Source: Polyangium jinanense
Lineage (GTDB): Bacteria > Myxococcota > Polyangia > Polyangiales > Polyangiaceae
Assembly: GCF_028435365.1 (NCBI RefSeq)
Contig: NZ_JAGTJJ010000016.1
Span: 88,697 to 152,696, forward strand
Direction of reading: 5' to 3'
DNA length: 64,000 nt
Each line of letters starts with the position of its first letter. Within the stretch, counting starts at the first letter, position 1. Below are positions 45,511 to 54,052 of the stretch, piece after piece. The translations under genes were made by a program, and so were the position numbers. The notes under the pieces were generated by a model. It was given only the letters and a program-made list of their open reading frames with translations, was not told the origin of the DNA and did no database searches.

Positions 45511-46746
45511 ACGATGCGCATCGTGTACGCGACGAAGAATCGGATCCAGGTCACGGAGGACCCGCTCGGGCTCGTGCTGGACACGCTCGAGTACGGCCTC
45601 TCGGACGTGCTGGCCCCCGAGATCGACGCCCGCCTTGCCCCCGGCGGCAAAGGGTTTCACCTCGAAAACGTCTTCACGATTTGGCGGGCAGAGGAGCCGG
45701 ACGATCTGCCGTCGAAATATTGGGCCGATCCGCCGTTCGACACGAGCCGCGACGAGGTATGGGCCATCGCCCGCGACACGTGGCGCGGCGGATCCATTTA
45801 CGAGCTCATCGAGGGCGGCGAGCTGCGCGGGCTCCTCGAAGACGCGAAGAAGCATTATGCCGCGATACGAAGCGGCAGGACGGCGCAGGCGTTCCCCCTC
45901 GGCGCTACGATGGCCGCAAGGAGGTACGGGATCGCCGAGCGGGCGCGGGGTCTGCCCGAGGGGCGTTTTCATCGCGGGTTCGACGTGACGAACCCGAACG
46001 GCCCAACGATCCTCGTCACCCTGGGCGGCAAGCAGGCGCGCTCGCTCGACGAACTCGCGCGCGAGCTCGAGCTCGCGGTCCCGGGCGTGGGGAATCTGCG
46101 GTATGTCGGCCCCCTCGACGACGCCCCCGCAGGCGTGGAGCTCGACGCGCTCGCCGAGGAAGAGCCGCTCGGACGGCCAAGCGTCGGATCGTCGGCGACA
46201 TCAAGGCCCTTCGATCTCGCGACGACAGCCGGGTTGGGGATCGCGCTCGCGGCAATCGTGAAGGGCGCGCACGAGGCGGGGCTCTTTTTGCTCGGCCTGC
46301 GCCCCGAGCTCGTGTACCTCGACGTACGCGCGAAGCGCACGCTGATCACGGGCGTTTTACCGCGGCACGATCGATTCCTCCAAACGGTGAACCCCCCGGC
46401 GCCGATGGCTCCTTGGCCCGCCATTTACATGGCGCCGGAGATCCTCCTCGACCAAGCGAAGCCGACGGATCGAGCCGACGTCTTTTCGTTGTGCGCCATC
46501 CTGACGCGCTGGGCGACGGGCGAGCCTCCGTTCGCCGGCGATTTCGACGAGCAAGCCGCGGCGATGCGGCGCGGCGAGCGGCGCGCATGGACGGGCCCGG
46601 ACGAGCTCGCGGCCATCGTGGCGCAGGGGCTCGACCCCACGCCCGGCCGGCGCCCCCCGCTCGCGGACGTCGTGGCCGTCCTCGAGCCATTCGCGCCGAA
46701 ATGGTCGACCGACGAGGATGACGAGGATGACGAACCCGACGAGTGA
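45511..46746 (+). CDS. Protein-kinase-like (pseudokinase) protein
   Basis: The protein is 411 residues from ATG 45511 (a GTG/ATG-rich extension to 45358 exists). The N-terminal ~150 residues are of unknown fold with the phrase FTIWRAEEPDDLPSKYWADP. The C-terminal 200 residues follow a kinase C-lobe: LFLLGLRPELVYLDVRAKRTLITGV in place of the catalytic loop, AIYMAPEILLD (APE motif), RADVFSLCAILTRWATGEPPF, and a final helix GRRPPLADVVAVLE. HRD and DFG are absent and no ATP-binding Lys is visible. It ends with an acidic EDDEDDE tail. I infer a catalytically dead kinase-like scaffold. It is convergent with the pentapeptide gene. Confidence 0.72.
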   Translation, partial: TMRIVYATKNRIQVTEDPLGLVLDTLEYGLSDVLAPEIDARLAPGGKGFHLENVFTIWRAEEPDDLPSKYWADPPFDTSRDEVWAIARDTWRGGSIYELIEGGELRGLLEDAKKHYAAIRSGRTAQAFPLGATMAARRYGIAERARGLPEGRFHRGFDVTNPNGPTILVTLGGKQARSLDELARELELAVPGVGNLRYVGPLDDAPAGVELDALAEEEPLGRPSVGSSATSRPFDLATTAGLGIALAAIVKGAHEAGLFLLGLRPELVYLDVRAKRTLITGVLPRHDRFLQTVNPPAPMAPWPAIYMAPEILLDQAKPTDRADVFSLCAILTRWATGEPPFAGDFDEQAAAMRRGERRAWTGPDELAAIVAQGLDPTPGRRPPLADVVAVLEPFAPKWSTDEDDEDDEPDE

Positions 46747-46786
46747 GAGGACATTCGATGGTTTTGCGGCCCGCGAGCCTTTCGCC

Positions 46787-47713
46787 TCAATACCCCACGA
46801 CGTCCTCGAACGTGGGAGGCTCGCCCGTCATACCCTCGAGATCCGCGCCCTCGAGATCGGCGCGGCGGAATATGAGGCCACGCGCAGAGGCGCCGGCAAA
46901 CCGAGCGCCGCGGAGGCGGGTCTCGGTGAACCGCACGCGCTCGAACGAGGCACCGCTGAAATCGGCCTCGGGCAGCGAAGCGCAAATGGGAAAAATGCTG
47001 CGCCAGGTCGCCGCGCGAAACGAGACGCCCCGCCCTTCTGCGTCTTGCATGGGGCAGGTATCGAGGACCGCGCGCTCGAAATTCGCGCCGTCGAGGTGGG
47101 CGCAATCGAGCCTGACGAACTTGAGCTTCACGCCCGTGAAGTCGGCGCCCGCGAGCCGCGACCGGCGCATGTCGGTGGCCTTGAGGGCATTGCCCGCGAA
47201 ACGCGCGCGCTCGAGGTTCGCGTCGGCGAGCGCCGTCTCCGCGAGATCCGCGCGCGAGAGATCCGCGCCCTCGAGGTTGGCCCGATCGAGCACGACGCTG
47301 CCGAGATTGGCGCCGCCGAGGTCGGCGCCCGACAAATCGGCGGAGATGAGGTTCGGGCAGGGGCCCCGCCGCCGCGCGTTGAAGAGGCTGACGTCGTTCC
47401 ACAGGCAACGGATGAGCTCGAGCCGCTCTCGCTGCTCGGGATCGATCACCTCGATGTCCGTGAGGTCGGCTCCCTGGAGGCGCGATTTCACGAGCGCGAG
47501 AGCTCTGACACGAGCGCCCGCGAGCCGAGCCCCCGTCAAATCGCACCACCCGAGCATGGCCAGGCCGAGATCGAGCCCCGCGAGATCGGCGCCACGAAGA
47601 TCGATGCGCGTAGGGTGCGGCAGCGCGTTCCTCTGCGCGTTGAAGGCACCAACGTCGCGCCGGAGCAGCTCGAGCCAAGCGTCCTTGTCCTGCGGAGAAA
47701 GCATCGCCCCCAT
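46787..47713 (-). CDS. Pentapeptide-repeat protein
   Basis: The 308-residue protein starts at ATG 47713 (ATG 47704 is also possible). An N-terminal helical cap, MLSPQDKDAWLELLRRDVGAF, leads into a first block of A[DN]LxG pentapeptides (about 35-75), an interrupting helical insertion with RERLELIRCLW (about 80-105), and a second long block (about 115-300) with units such as ADLSGADLGGANL. The repeats build a right-handed beta-helix; roles in this superfamily range from DNA mimicry to scaffold. The end reads TGEPPTFEDVVGY, shared with the relic at 47813-48074 on the opposite strand. Confidence 0.85.
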   Translation of the reverse strand: MGAMLSPQDKDAWLELLRRDVGAFNAQRNALPHPTRIDLRGADLAGLDLGLAMLGWCDLTGARLAGARVRALALVKSRLQGADLTDIEVIDPEQRERLELIRCLWNDVSLFNARRRGPCPNLISADLSGADLGGANLGSVVLDRANLEGADLSRADLAETALADANLERARFAGNALKATDMRRSRLAGADFTGVKLKFVRLDCAHLDGANFERAVLDTCPMQDAEGRGVSFRAATWRSIFPICASLPEADFSGASFERVRFTETRLRGARFAGASARGLIFRRADLEGADLEGMTGEPPTFEDVVGY

Positions 47714-47812
47714 CGTATCACCGCCAGAGCGGATGCTTTGCATGCGCCCCTGAGCTGGAACTTCGCCCCAAACTCATCGCACTTCTGGGCGCCCGTCGCC
47801 GGCGGAGCGATC

Positions 47813-48074
47813 ATGCTCTCTCCGAACGACCGCGATGGATGGCTCGAGCTCCTGCTCCGCGACCCAAAAGCGTTCAACGATCAGAAAAATGCGCTCGGGC
47901 TCGGGGTGCGGATCGAGGCGGATCCCGGCCCGCTCGAGCGTGTGCGGCTGCTCCGCGCGCTTCACCGGAGCCACGATGCGCGCCGTCAGGTTTCGCGAGG
48001 CGAACCTCCTCGGCGCCACGCTCGACGGCACGCGCGGCGAGCCGCCGATGTTCGAGGACGTCACGGGGCCTTAG
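47813..48074 (+). pseudogene. Frameshifted pentapeptide-repeat relic
   Basis: Starting at ATG 47813 a frame encodes MLSPNDRDGWLELLLRDPKA, almost the same as the N-terminus of the gene at 46787-47713. After about 48 codons the frame shifts, and another frame encodes FREANLLGATLDG and RGEPPMFEDVTGP, matching that gene's C-terminus. The middle is deleted. It is a paralogue in inverted orientation, now decayed. Confidence 0.75.
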
Positions 48075-48664
48075 GGATCCCCTACGGCCGGCGGCAACGG
48101 GCCGTCCGATTGGCATTCTTCGAAGCGCCATCGCGGCTGGCTCCCGGGTTTCGGCGAGATCTTCGCGCCGCGCAGATCGCAGCGCACGAACGTCGCTCCT
48201 TCGAACCTGCCATCACGCAGGTCCACGCCGCGGAAATCACAATCCTCGAACGTAGCCTCACGGAAGAGGGCCCTGTTCATCCAACACCCGCGCCCGTCCA
48301 CCTCGCGGAACGTCGAATTCACGAACCTTCCCAGCGTCATCTGCGTGCTCTCGAAGCGCGTGTCTTCCACGGTCGCGCGGTGAAACCCCACCTCCACGAG
48401 GTTACACCGCGTGAAGGTCGAGCGCCGGATCGTCGCGAGCCCGAGCGCCACGAAATTCATCGCGGTCTCGACGATCGTGCAGCCGAGGAGCTCGACGTTG
48501 TTCATGTTCGCGGCGCTGAACTTCATTTTCAAGAAACGACAGTCTTCGAAGCGCGCCCCGACGAGCGTCTCGTTTCCCACGGGAAAGTGGCTGAAGCGCA
48601 TCCCCTTCACCTGGATGCGGCTCGGAGAATCATCGATGCGCGCGGGGTCGAGCGTCAGCCCCAC
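48071..48664 (-). CDS. Pentapeptide-repeat protein, short
   Basis: The protein is 197 residues with GTG 48664 as start; TTG 48691 and ATG 48601 are alternatives. It has degenerate pentapeptides throughout, e.g. ARFEDCRFLKMKF, STFTRCNLVEVGF, ATFEDCDFRGVDLRDGRF, with Cys and Phe at the stacked core positions. There is no N-terminal helical cap. The function is unknown. Its start region overlaps the C-terminal stub encoded at 48656-48790, so its own promoter may have come from a rearrangement. Confidence 0.75.
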   Translation of the reverse strand: MGLTLDPARIDDSPSRIQVKGMRFSHFPVGNETLVGARFEDCRFLKMKFSAANMNNVELLGCTIVETAMNFVALGLATIRRSTFTRCNLVEVGFHRATVEDTRFESTQMTLGRFVNSTFREVDGRGCWMNRALFREATFEDCDFRGVDLRDGRFEGATFVRCDLRGAKISPKPGSQPRWRFEECQSDGPLPPAVGDP

Positions 48665-48790
48665 GTCATCCGGATCGCTCCGCTCGGGCAAACCTCTTTC
48701 GTATTGTCCGGGTGCCAGCGGACGACCTGGATGAGGTCGAACTTGCGGCGATCGGGGAGGAGCATCTCGTCGAGCTTGGCAATCGCGTCC
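48656..48790 (-). pseudogene. C-terminal stub of unidentified gene
   Basis: A minus-strand frame reads SDAIAKLDEMLLPDRRKFDL and then VVRWHPDNTKEVCPSGAIRM up to a stop at 48656. It has coding-like composition but no convincing start and is only about 44 codons. It lies directly between an SDR relic and the pentapeptide gene. ATG 48765 could give a 36-residue peptide. Confidence 0.35.
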
Positions 48791-48802
48791 GAGCTCCCGC
48801 CT

Positions 48803-49140
48803 TTACGCCTGCTCGACTCCGCGCAGGAACCTCCGACGGAGGCCGCGCTCGAACATGGTTTCAGGCATCATGCGCGGCAAGAGGTGCGCCCACATCCCGA
48901 CGCGATGATGCAGCGCGGGCGCGTCGCTCCCCGCGATCTGTACGATGCGCTCGGCGACGGGTGCAGGGTCGGGAGCGGCGGCGAGCGCAGCATCGATCGC
49001 CCGGAACGCGCTGTCGCGGAGGGGGCGGTACGCGTCGATGCGCGGGGGCGCGACGAGAGCGCCGCCACTTCGTAGCGCAGCGCCTCGGTGACCTCTTCGA
49101 GACGAACTTCTGGGGCGTCGCGCCGGCAGTGGCAGCTGCT
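48803..49140 (-). pseudogene. Short-chain dehydrogenase relic
   Basis: Two overlapping frames together spell an SDR C-terminus. One has RLEEVTEALRYEVAAL (the helix after the missing YxxxK). The other continues with PRIDAYRPLRDSAF, DPAPVAERIVQI and MWAHLLPRMMPETMFERGL before the stop at 48803. The N-terminal Rossmann half is missing and a frameshift separates the pieces. Confidence 0.6.
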
Positions 49141-49278
49141 CCCTAGGGATGACGCACCCACCGAATGACGCAGCCGCCCCGGCGCCGGCGGTGTCGCGCC
49201 GAAGGTCGAGCGGTGCACAACAAGTGTGCCCGCCGCCGGACCTGGACAAAGCCCTTCGCGCCGCCTACCCCTCCTCGC

Positions 49279-49695
49279 GTGTCCTGCCCACTGATCCTCG
49301 AAATCCCGGCCCGCGCCTGCCGAGCGAGGGATGTCGTCGCGGCGCTCCGCCAGCGCGGCATCGCGGTCACTTCCGACCTCGAGCACAGTGACGAAGATCG
49401 CAGCGAATACCTCTGCCGGCGCGGATACGTCAGCCTTGCGCTCACGATCCGTCGCGATCGCGCATCCGACGTGCTTTACGTGAGCTTTTCGGCCGATCTC
49501 TCGAAATGGCGTTGGTGGAACTTCCCTTTCCTGTGGCTCGCGGGCATCTTCACGGCCGGGGCCGAGATCGACCTCCAGCGCGACGCATTCGCGGCCCTCC
49601 GATCCTTCGGGCCACACCATGTCGCCGGCGGTGAGGTGCTCGGTCTGCGCTTCGAGGACGATCGCGCGGCGGAGGTGTCGAGCGATCCGCGATGA
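49279..49695 (+). CDS. Hypothetical protein
   Basis: The protein is 138 residues from GTG 49279. The frame remains open further upstream, but with Arg-rich, non-native composition. The body is alpha/beta, with DVVAALRQRGIAVTSDLE and VLYVSFSADLSKWRWWNFPF and a hydrophobic WLAGIFTAGAEI stretch that might be a buried helix. No family is recognised. It lies 46 bp from the convergent WD40-BRCT-pentapeptide gene and could also be an immunity- or accessory-type protein; nothing in the sequence proves that. Confidence 0.5.
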   Translation: MSCPLILEIPARACRARDVVAALRQRGIAVTSDLEHSDEDRSEYLCRRGYVSLALTIRRDRASDVLYVSFSADLSKWRWWNFPFLWLAGIFTAGAEIDLQRDAFAALRSFGPHHVAGGEVLGLRFEDDRAAEVSSDPR

Positions 49696-49740
49696 CGCGC
49701 CTCAACGACCCCGCGCCGTGCGGCGGGGAGGCTGATCCGG

Positions 49741-52386
49741 TCAGCTTGGAGTGTACCCGTCCGGAAAGCGCGCGCCCTCGAGGCGTGCGCCGGCCAAGCT
49801 CGTGTACGACAGATCCGCGCCGGAGAGGTCGGCGCCACGCAGATCGGCGCCGTCGAACCGCGCCCCGCCGAGCTGCGCGCCGAGCCGGGCCTCGCGTAGG
49901 TCGGCCTGGGTGAAGTCGACCCGACCGCAGCGCGCGCCGTCGAGGTTCGCGCCGCGGAGGTCGGCGCCGCGGAAGACGGCGTCGTAGAGCTCGGCCCCCG
50001 CGAGATTGGCGCGCGCGAGCTTCGCCTCCTGGAGGGGCGCGGCGCCCAGGTTCGCGCCGCGGAGGTCGATCCCCTCGAGATCCATCCCCGCGAGGGAGAT
50101 GAACTCGCCGTACTCCGTCTGCCAGCGGGAGCGCCAGCGGTTCCAGCGAGCGATGCCGTCCGGGATCTCGCCGCGCAGCATCGCGCGGGCCTCGGCGAAC
50201 GTGGGCAAGAGGAGCTCGTTCAGCTTCTTCTCGCTCATCTTCACGACGCGCTCGCCCTTCGCGATGCGTGCGTCGATCTCGAGCTCCACCTTCGAGGGGA
50301 CGTGCTTCGTGTACGGGATGAGCGCGGGGACGAAGTGCGTGGCGTCCTTGCTCTTCTTCGTGACCTCGCCGCCGAGCTCGCGGAGCGTCTCTTCCCGGAA
50401 CTCCTTGCTCGTCCGAACCTCCAGCGCCGAGCTCTGGAACTTCCCCGCATAGAGGAAGCGGGTGCCGGCGAGGCGTTTCTCGAACAGCTTCGTCGGATCC
50501 TCGGCGGGCTTCTCCGCCGCGGCGTCGAGTCCGAGATCAAAGGGCGTGGTAGCTTCCTCGCCGGTGCGCGGGAACGCGCGCACGACGACGTTCCCCCATC
50601 CGTCCACGTGCGCGATCTCGGTGCCGTCGTCCGACGCCGCGAGCGCGCGGATCGCGAACCCGTGAACGTCGATGTCCTCCGCGGCGGGCTCGTCGAGCCA
50701 CGTGCCGGTCTCGGCATCGGCCGTGCGAAGCCGCCCGGCGGAATCGACGACGACGACCCGCCGATGGTCGACGAACGCGAGCTGACCAAGGCGCATGACG
50801 GGGTGAGGGAGCGACGCCGTCACGGCGCCGGAGCGCGGATCGATGAAGACCAGCAGGCTGTTCGAATCGTGGTTGCCACTCGACCGGTCGACGCTCACCG
50901 CGATCCAGCCGATGCTGGAGACCGCGACGCCTCCGCAGTACGCGGGTGCTCCGTCCGGGAGCGCGATCGTGCGAACGGGCTCGTCCGGGGTGGTCGGGCG
51001 CCAGATCCGGACGTCCTCGGACACGCTGACCACCCAGCCGTCGCCCGGACCGTAGGCGAATGCCGTGACGCGCTGTTCGTGCGAGAGCGCGGCGGTGCGC
51101 ACGGAGCGCGTGAGATCCCAGACCTCGAGCACGAGGTCGGCCGCGTAGAGGGCGGTCTTCCCGTCGCGCGAGATGCTCACCCGTGGGCGGGGCGAGCTCG
51201 CGGCGTTGTCGAAGAGGCGCCGCTCGGCGTCCGAAAGCTCGCGGACGACCCGCGCGTGGTCTTCGCCGACGACGAGAAGCTCGCCGTCCGGCAGGGCCCC
51301 GATCGCGGTGTTCGGTCCGTGGGAAGGGCGTTCGATGAGCGTGCCGTCGCCGCGGCGGAGCGAGACGAGCGTCCACGGCGTGGCGACGACGAGGCGATCG
51401 CGGGTCAGCGCGATCGCGCGGGGCTCGGCGAGCGCCGGCTCGCCCGTCACACGCTCGCCCGTGCCACTCCACACGCCGAGGCCGGAGGCGGTGGCGCCCG
51501 TCGCGATCCAGGCGCCTCCCGGCGCGATGGCCATGGCGGAGCCTTGCGCGTGCTGGCGAGAGACCGTCACGCGGCGGACCTCGGCGCCGTCCGCCGTCCA
51601 CCAGCGGAGCGCGTGCTCGTTCCCGTACGAGACCAGCCCGCCCCCCGGCAAGAAGGCGAGCCACCGGCAGGCCGCCGGACCTCGATCCACGTCGCCGCCG
51701 GCTTCCTCGGCGAAGAAGCGGTGGGTCGGGAGGTGCCTCGTGGCGATCGGGGTGAGGGTCCCGGCGTCCCAGAAGAGGATTCTCCCCTGGCCATGCCCAC
51801 CCGCGAGCCGCTCCCCGTCGGGCGAGAACGCGAGCGCGAGGACCTTCGTGCTCTTCCGCTTCGCGCGCTCCTTCCGGGTCTTCTGGTCGAAGACGCGCAC
51901 GACGCCCTTCTCGCCACCGGTCGCGAACGTCCGACCCTCCGGCGCGAACGCAAAGGCGTAGATCTCGCCGTCTTCCTTGATGACGCCCTCGCGCTTGCCC
52001 GTGCGCGCGTCGAAGATGCTCGCGATCGAATCGCGCCCGTGCGTCGCGAACGACGTTCCATCGGTGCTCAGCGCGACGGAGTCGAAGGCGCCGGTCTTCG
52101 CGGTGCCGACGTGCCAGATGCGCTCGCCATCGGCGGTGAACCGGGCCACGCCTTCGCGGGACCAGAGGAGGAAGTCGCCCCCCGGCAGGACGGCGAGCTC
52201 CGTGAAGGTGCCGGGGACGGTGATGGGATCGAGGGGTTGTCCATCCGGAACACGGAAGCGATGGAGTCGCGCGCGCTTCTTGCCGGCGACGAGCCCGACG
52301 AGCACACGCGCGTCCGGCGAAAAGGCGACGCCCTGGAAGATTCCGGGCGCGTTGAAGCGCGTTGCACCGAGCACGTTTCCAGCCAT
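49741..52386 (-). CDS. WD40-BRCT-pentapeptide-repeat protein
   Basis: The 881-residue protein starts at ATG 52386 (the preceding GGAGGT is a good ribosome site). Residues 1-620 form two WD40-like propellers with blades such as IYAFAFAPEGRTFATGGEKG and VLALAFSPDGERLAGGHGQG. Residues about 640-725 resemble a BRCT domain: FLYAGKFQ, LRELGGEVTKKSKDATHFVP and a final MSEKKLNELLLP helix. Residues 765-875 are pentapeptide repeats (LEGIDLRGANLGAAPLQEAK through ADLSGADLSYTSL). There is no signal peptide or transmembrane helix. WD40 and BRCT bind proteins or phospho-peptides; the combination is unusual. The function is unknown. Confidence 0.82.
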   Translation of the reverse strand: MAGNVLGATRFNAPGIFQGVAFSPDARVLVGLVAGKKRARLHRFRVPDGQPLDPITVPGTFTELAVLPGGDFLLWSREGVARFTADGERIWHVGTAKTGAFDSVALSTDGTSFATHGRDSIASIFDARTGKREGVIKEDGEIYAFAFAPEGRTFATGGEKGVVRVFDQKTRKERAKRKSTKVLALAFSPDGERLAGGHGQGRILFWDAGTLTPIATRHLPTHRFFAEEAGGDVDRGPAACRWLAFLPGGGLVSYGNEHALRWWTADGAEVRRVTVSRQHAQGSAMAIAPGGAWIATGATASGLGVWSGTGERVTGEPALAEPRAIALTRDRLVVATPWTLVSLRRGDGTLIERPSHGPNTAIGALPDGELLVVGEDHARVVRELSDAERRLFDNAASSPRPRVSISRDGKTALYAADLVLEVWDLTRSVRTAALSHEQRVTAFAYGPGDGWVVSVSEDVRIWRPTTPDEPVRTIALPDGAPAYCGGVAVSSIGWIAVSVDRSSGNHDSNSLLVFIDPRSGAVTASLPHPVMRLGQLAFVDHRRVVVVDSAGRLRTADAETGTWLDEPAAEDIDVHGFAIRALAASDDGTEIAHVDGWGNVVVRAFPRTGEEATTPFDLGLDAAAEKPAEDPTKLFEKRLAGTRFLYAGKFQSSALEVRTSKEFREETLRELGGEVTKKSKDATHFVPALIPYTKHVPSKVELEIDARIAKGERVVKMSEKKLNELLLPTFAEARAMLRGEIPDGIARWNRWRSRWQTEYGEFISLAGMDLEGIDLRGANLGAAPLQEAKLARANLAGAELYDAVFRGADLRGANLDGARCGRVDFTQADLREARLGAQLGGARFDGADLRGADLSGADLSYTSLAGARLEGARFPDGYTPS

Positions 52387-52499
52387 CCTGCGGGACCTCC
52401 AGTTCGAGGCGCGCCCGGGGAGGGCGGCGCGCTCGACCGTCGTCGAATTTGGCGTGGCGTGCAAGGGAATGCAGCCATACGACGTGAACGGGAGCACCT

Positions 52500-52660
52500 A
52501 GGACAAATAAACCAGGATTTCCGCCTCCTCGGGCGCGTAGCACGCATCTCGCGCGGCGGTCAACCGTGTGCCTGGTGTCTTCAACGTCGTAGGGGCTGGC
52601 TCCATCGCCAGGGCCGAGGGGCGCCGAGAGGCCACGACGTGCCTGCGCAGCGCCGCATTC
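52500..52660 (-). mobile_element. IS91-type transposase remnant (copy C)
   Basis: The minus strand encodes NAALRRHVVAS, ALAMEPAPTTLKTPG and then directly TRLTAARDACYAPEEAEILV up to a stop at 52498-52500. It joins both modules seen apart around 44.8 and 45.2 kb, and lacks the MEQLSLFGQ segment. It sits 112 bp upstream of the WD40-BRCT gene start. Confidence 0.55.
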
Positions 52661-52770
52661 CTATGCAATCGGCGGCCGGGCCAGATACCGGCACAGTCTC
52701 TCCACACGGCGGCGATCGCGGCCATCGATCACCGCGCCCGCGTGAATGTCGAACCCGCACCCACCTTCTC

Positions 52771-52993
52771 TCAAAGCACCCAGTCCACGCCCATCGTCAG
52801 CACCCCACGCACCCGCCACGGCACGAGCACGTGGTGGGTCTCCCCGCCGACCTGCGTCACGTAGCGCGTGTCGAGCACGTCGGCGTCGAGCCCGAGCAGC
52901 GTGGTCACGTGGACTGCGCGGGAGGCATGGAACGCGACGCCGAAGAGCGCGGTGGCGAGCACCGAGACGCGATAGGTGGCCGGCTGGAGCTGA
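52771..52993 (-). pseudogene. C-terminal stub of a beta-barrel-like protein
   Basis: A minus-strand frame ends at 52771 with alternating hydrophobic strands (TYRVSVLATALFGVAFHASR, DTRYVTQVGGETHHVLVPW, GVLTMGVDWVL) typical of the final strands of an outer-membrane barrel. Upstream the frame becomes Arg/Ser-rich, non-coding-like. No start is visible. It lies about 110 bp from transposase copy C. The rest of 52661-53237 shows nothing else supportable. Confidence 0.45.
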
Positions 52994-53237
52994 AGTGATC
53001 TCTCCGGCGACGATTTCTTTCTCGAGCGTCGGTGGGGCGACATCCCCAGGCTCCGTATCGGTCGTGAGGGCGGCGTGCTGCTGCTGCCGCTGCTGCCGCT
53101 GCGCAGCTGCGCAACACGCTGCGTCACATCATCGGCCCCCTGCACCGCCTCACGCGACGGTAGGGGGCGCCGGTAGACGTGCCTCGGGACGTGGCAGCCT
53201 GCTTTCGCGATAGCGGGGGCGAAGATGAGGGGCTGCG

Positions 53238-53717
53238 CTATGGATGATTCGATTCCGCTTCTGTAACGCTCAGGACGGCCTGCGCGGAGCGGTCTGGCCA
53301 GCGGGTGCCGACCCAGATATCGTATCGGCCTTCCGGAGCGTTCGACAAATCGATCGTCGGATTCCGCGTGCCATACGAGTCGTCGGAGCAGTACCATTGG
53401 CCGGACGGGTCGGAGATGAGCAGCGTGGTATCTTCGCCCGACGTCACGTAGAAGCGCAGCAAGGTCGAGACGCCCTCGCGACGGACGCGGTAGTCTGGCG
53501 CATCCGCAACGAAGCCTTCGCAGCCGGAGCGGACCGAGCTCACGTTGTTGGACCCACCCGCCGTGACAATCACGAGAAATGGGTCACCCGAGAAACCAGC
53601 CCGAAGCGTGGTCTCGCCCTCGCGTGGGTTCAAGGTAAAGTCGATCCTCGCGAACGCGCTGGTCGCCACCAGTAGCGCGGTGAGGCCTGCGAAACAAGCC
53701 AGGGATGACTTTTTCAT
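53238..53717 (-). CDS. Small secreted protein
   Basis: This 159-residue protein starts at ATG 53717 after AGGGAG and has a signal peptide ending in TSAFARI (about residue 24). The mature part is beta-rich with two or three Cys (RSGCEGF, WYCSDDS) and the phrase LLISDPSGQWYCSDDSYG, reminiscent of peptidase pre-C-terminal (PPC) beta-sandwich domains that help secretion. No catalytic residues are seen. The 335-bp interval to the sigma-factor gene (53718-54052) must hold both promoters; I see no clear box in it. Confidence 0.72.
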   Translation of the reverse strand: MKKSSLACFAGLTALLVATSAFARIDFTLNPREGETTLRAGFSGDPFLVIVTAGGSNNVSSVRSGCEGFVADAPDYRVRREGVSTLLRFYVTSGEDTTLLISDPSGQWYCSDDSYGTRNPTIDLSNAPEGRYDIWVGTRWPDRSAQAVLSVTEAESNHP

Positions 53718-54052
53718 GGAGTTCTCCCTCCCGGTCGCTCTCGAGAGCGTCCTGACCATCATGTTGTGATGGGGACGTCAGGCGGCAAGCGAGCCACGAC
53801 CCGACGATGCGCGGCGAATGAACCGTAACGGAAGCGGAGGCGCACGCCTTCTGCCAGCTTGGATCTTCCTCTCATTCAAGCGGCCGCGCCACGCAGTCCC
53901 GATGGATCCTGGTTCTTCCTAGACGAACCATATCCCCCACTTTCCCATTGCCTTCCCCGACAAACCATGAGACACAAAAAAGCGACGCCGGCCGGCGCTC
54001 ACATCACCGACCGGCGTCTGACCCGAAACCCGCACGAACGGAGTTCCAGGCT

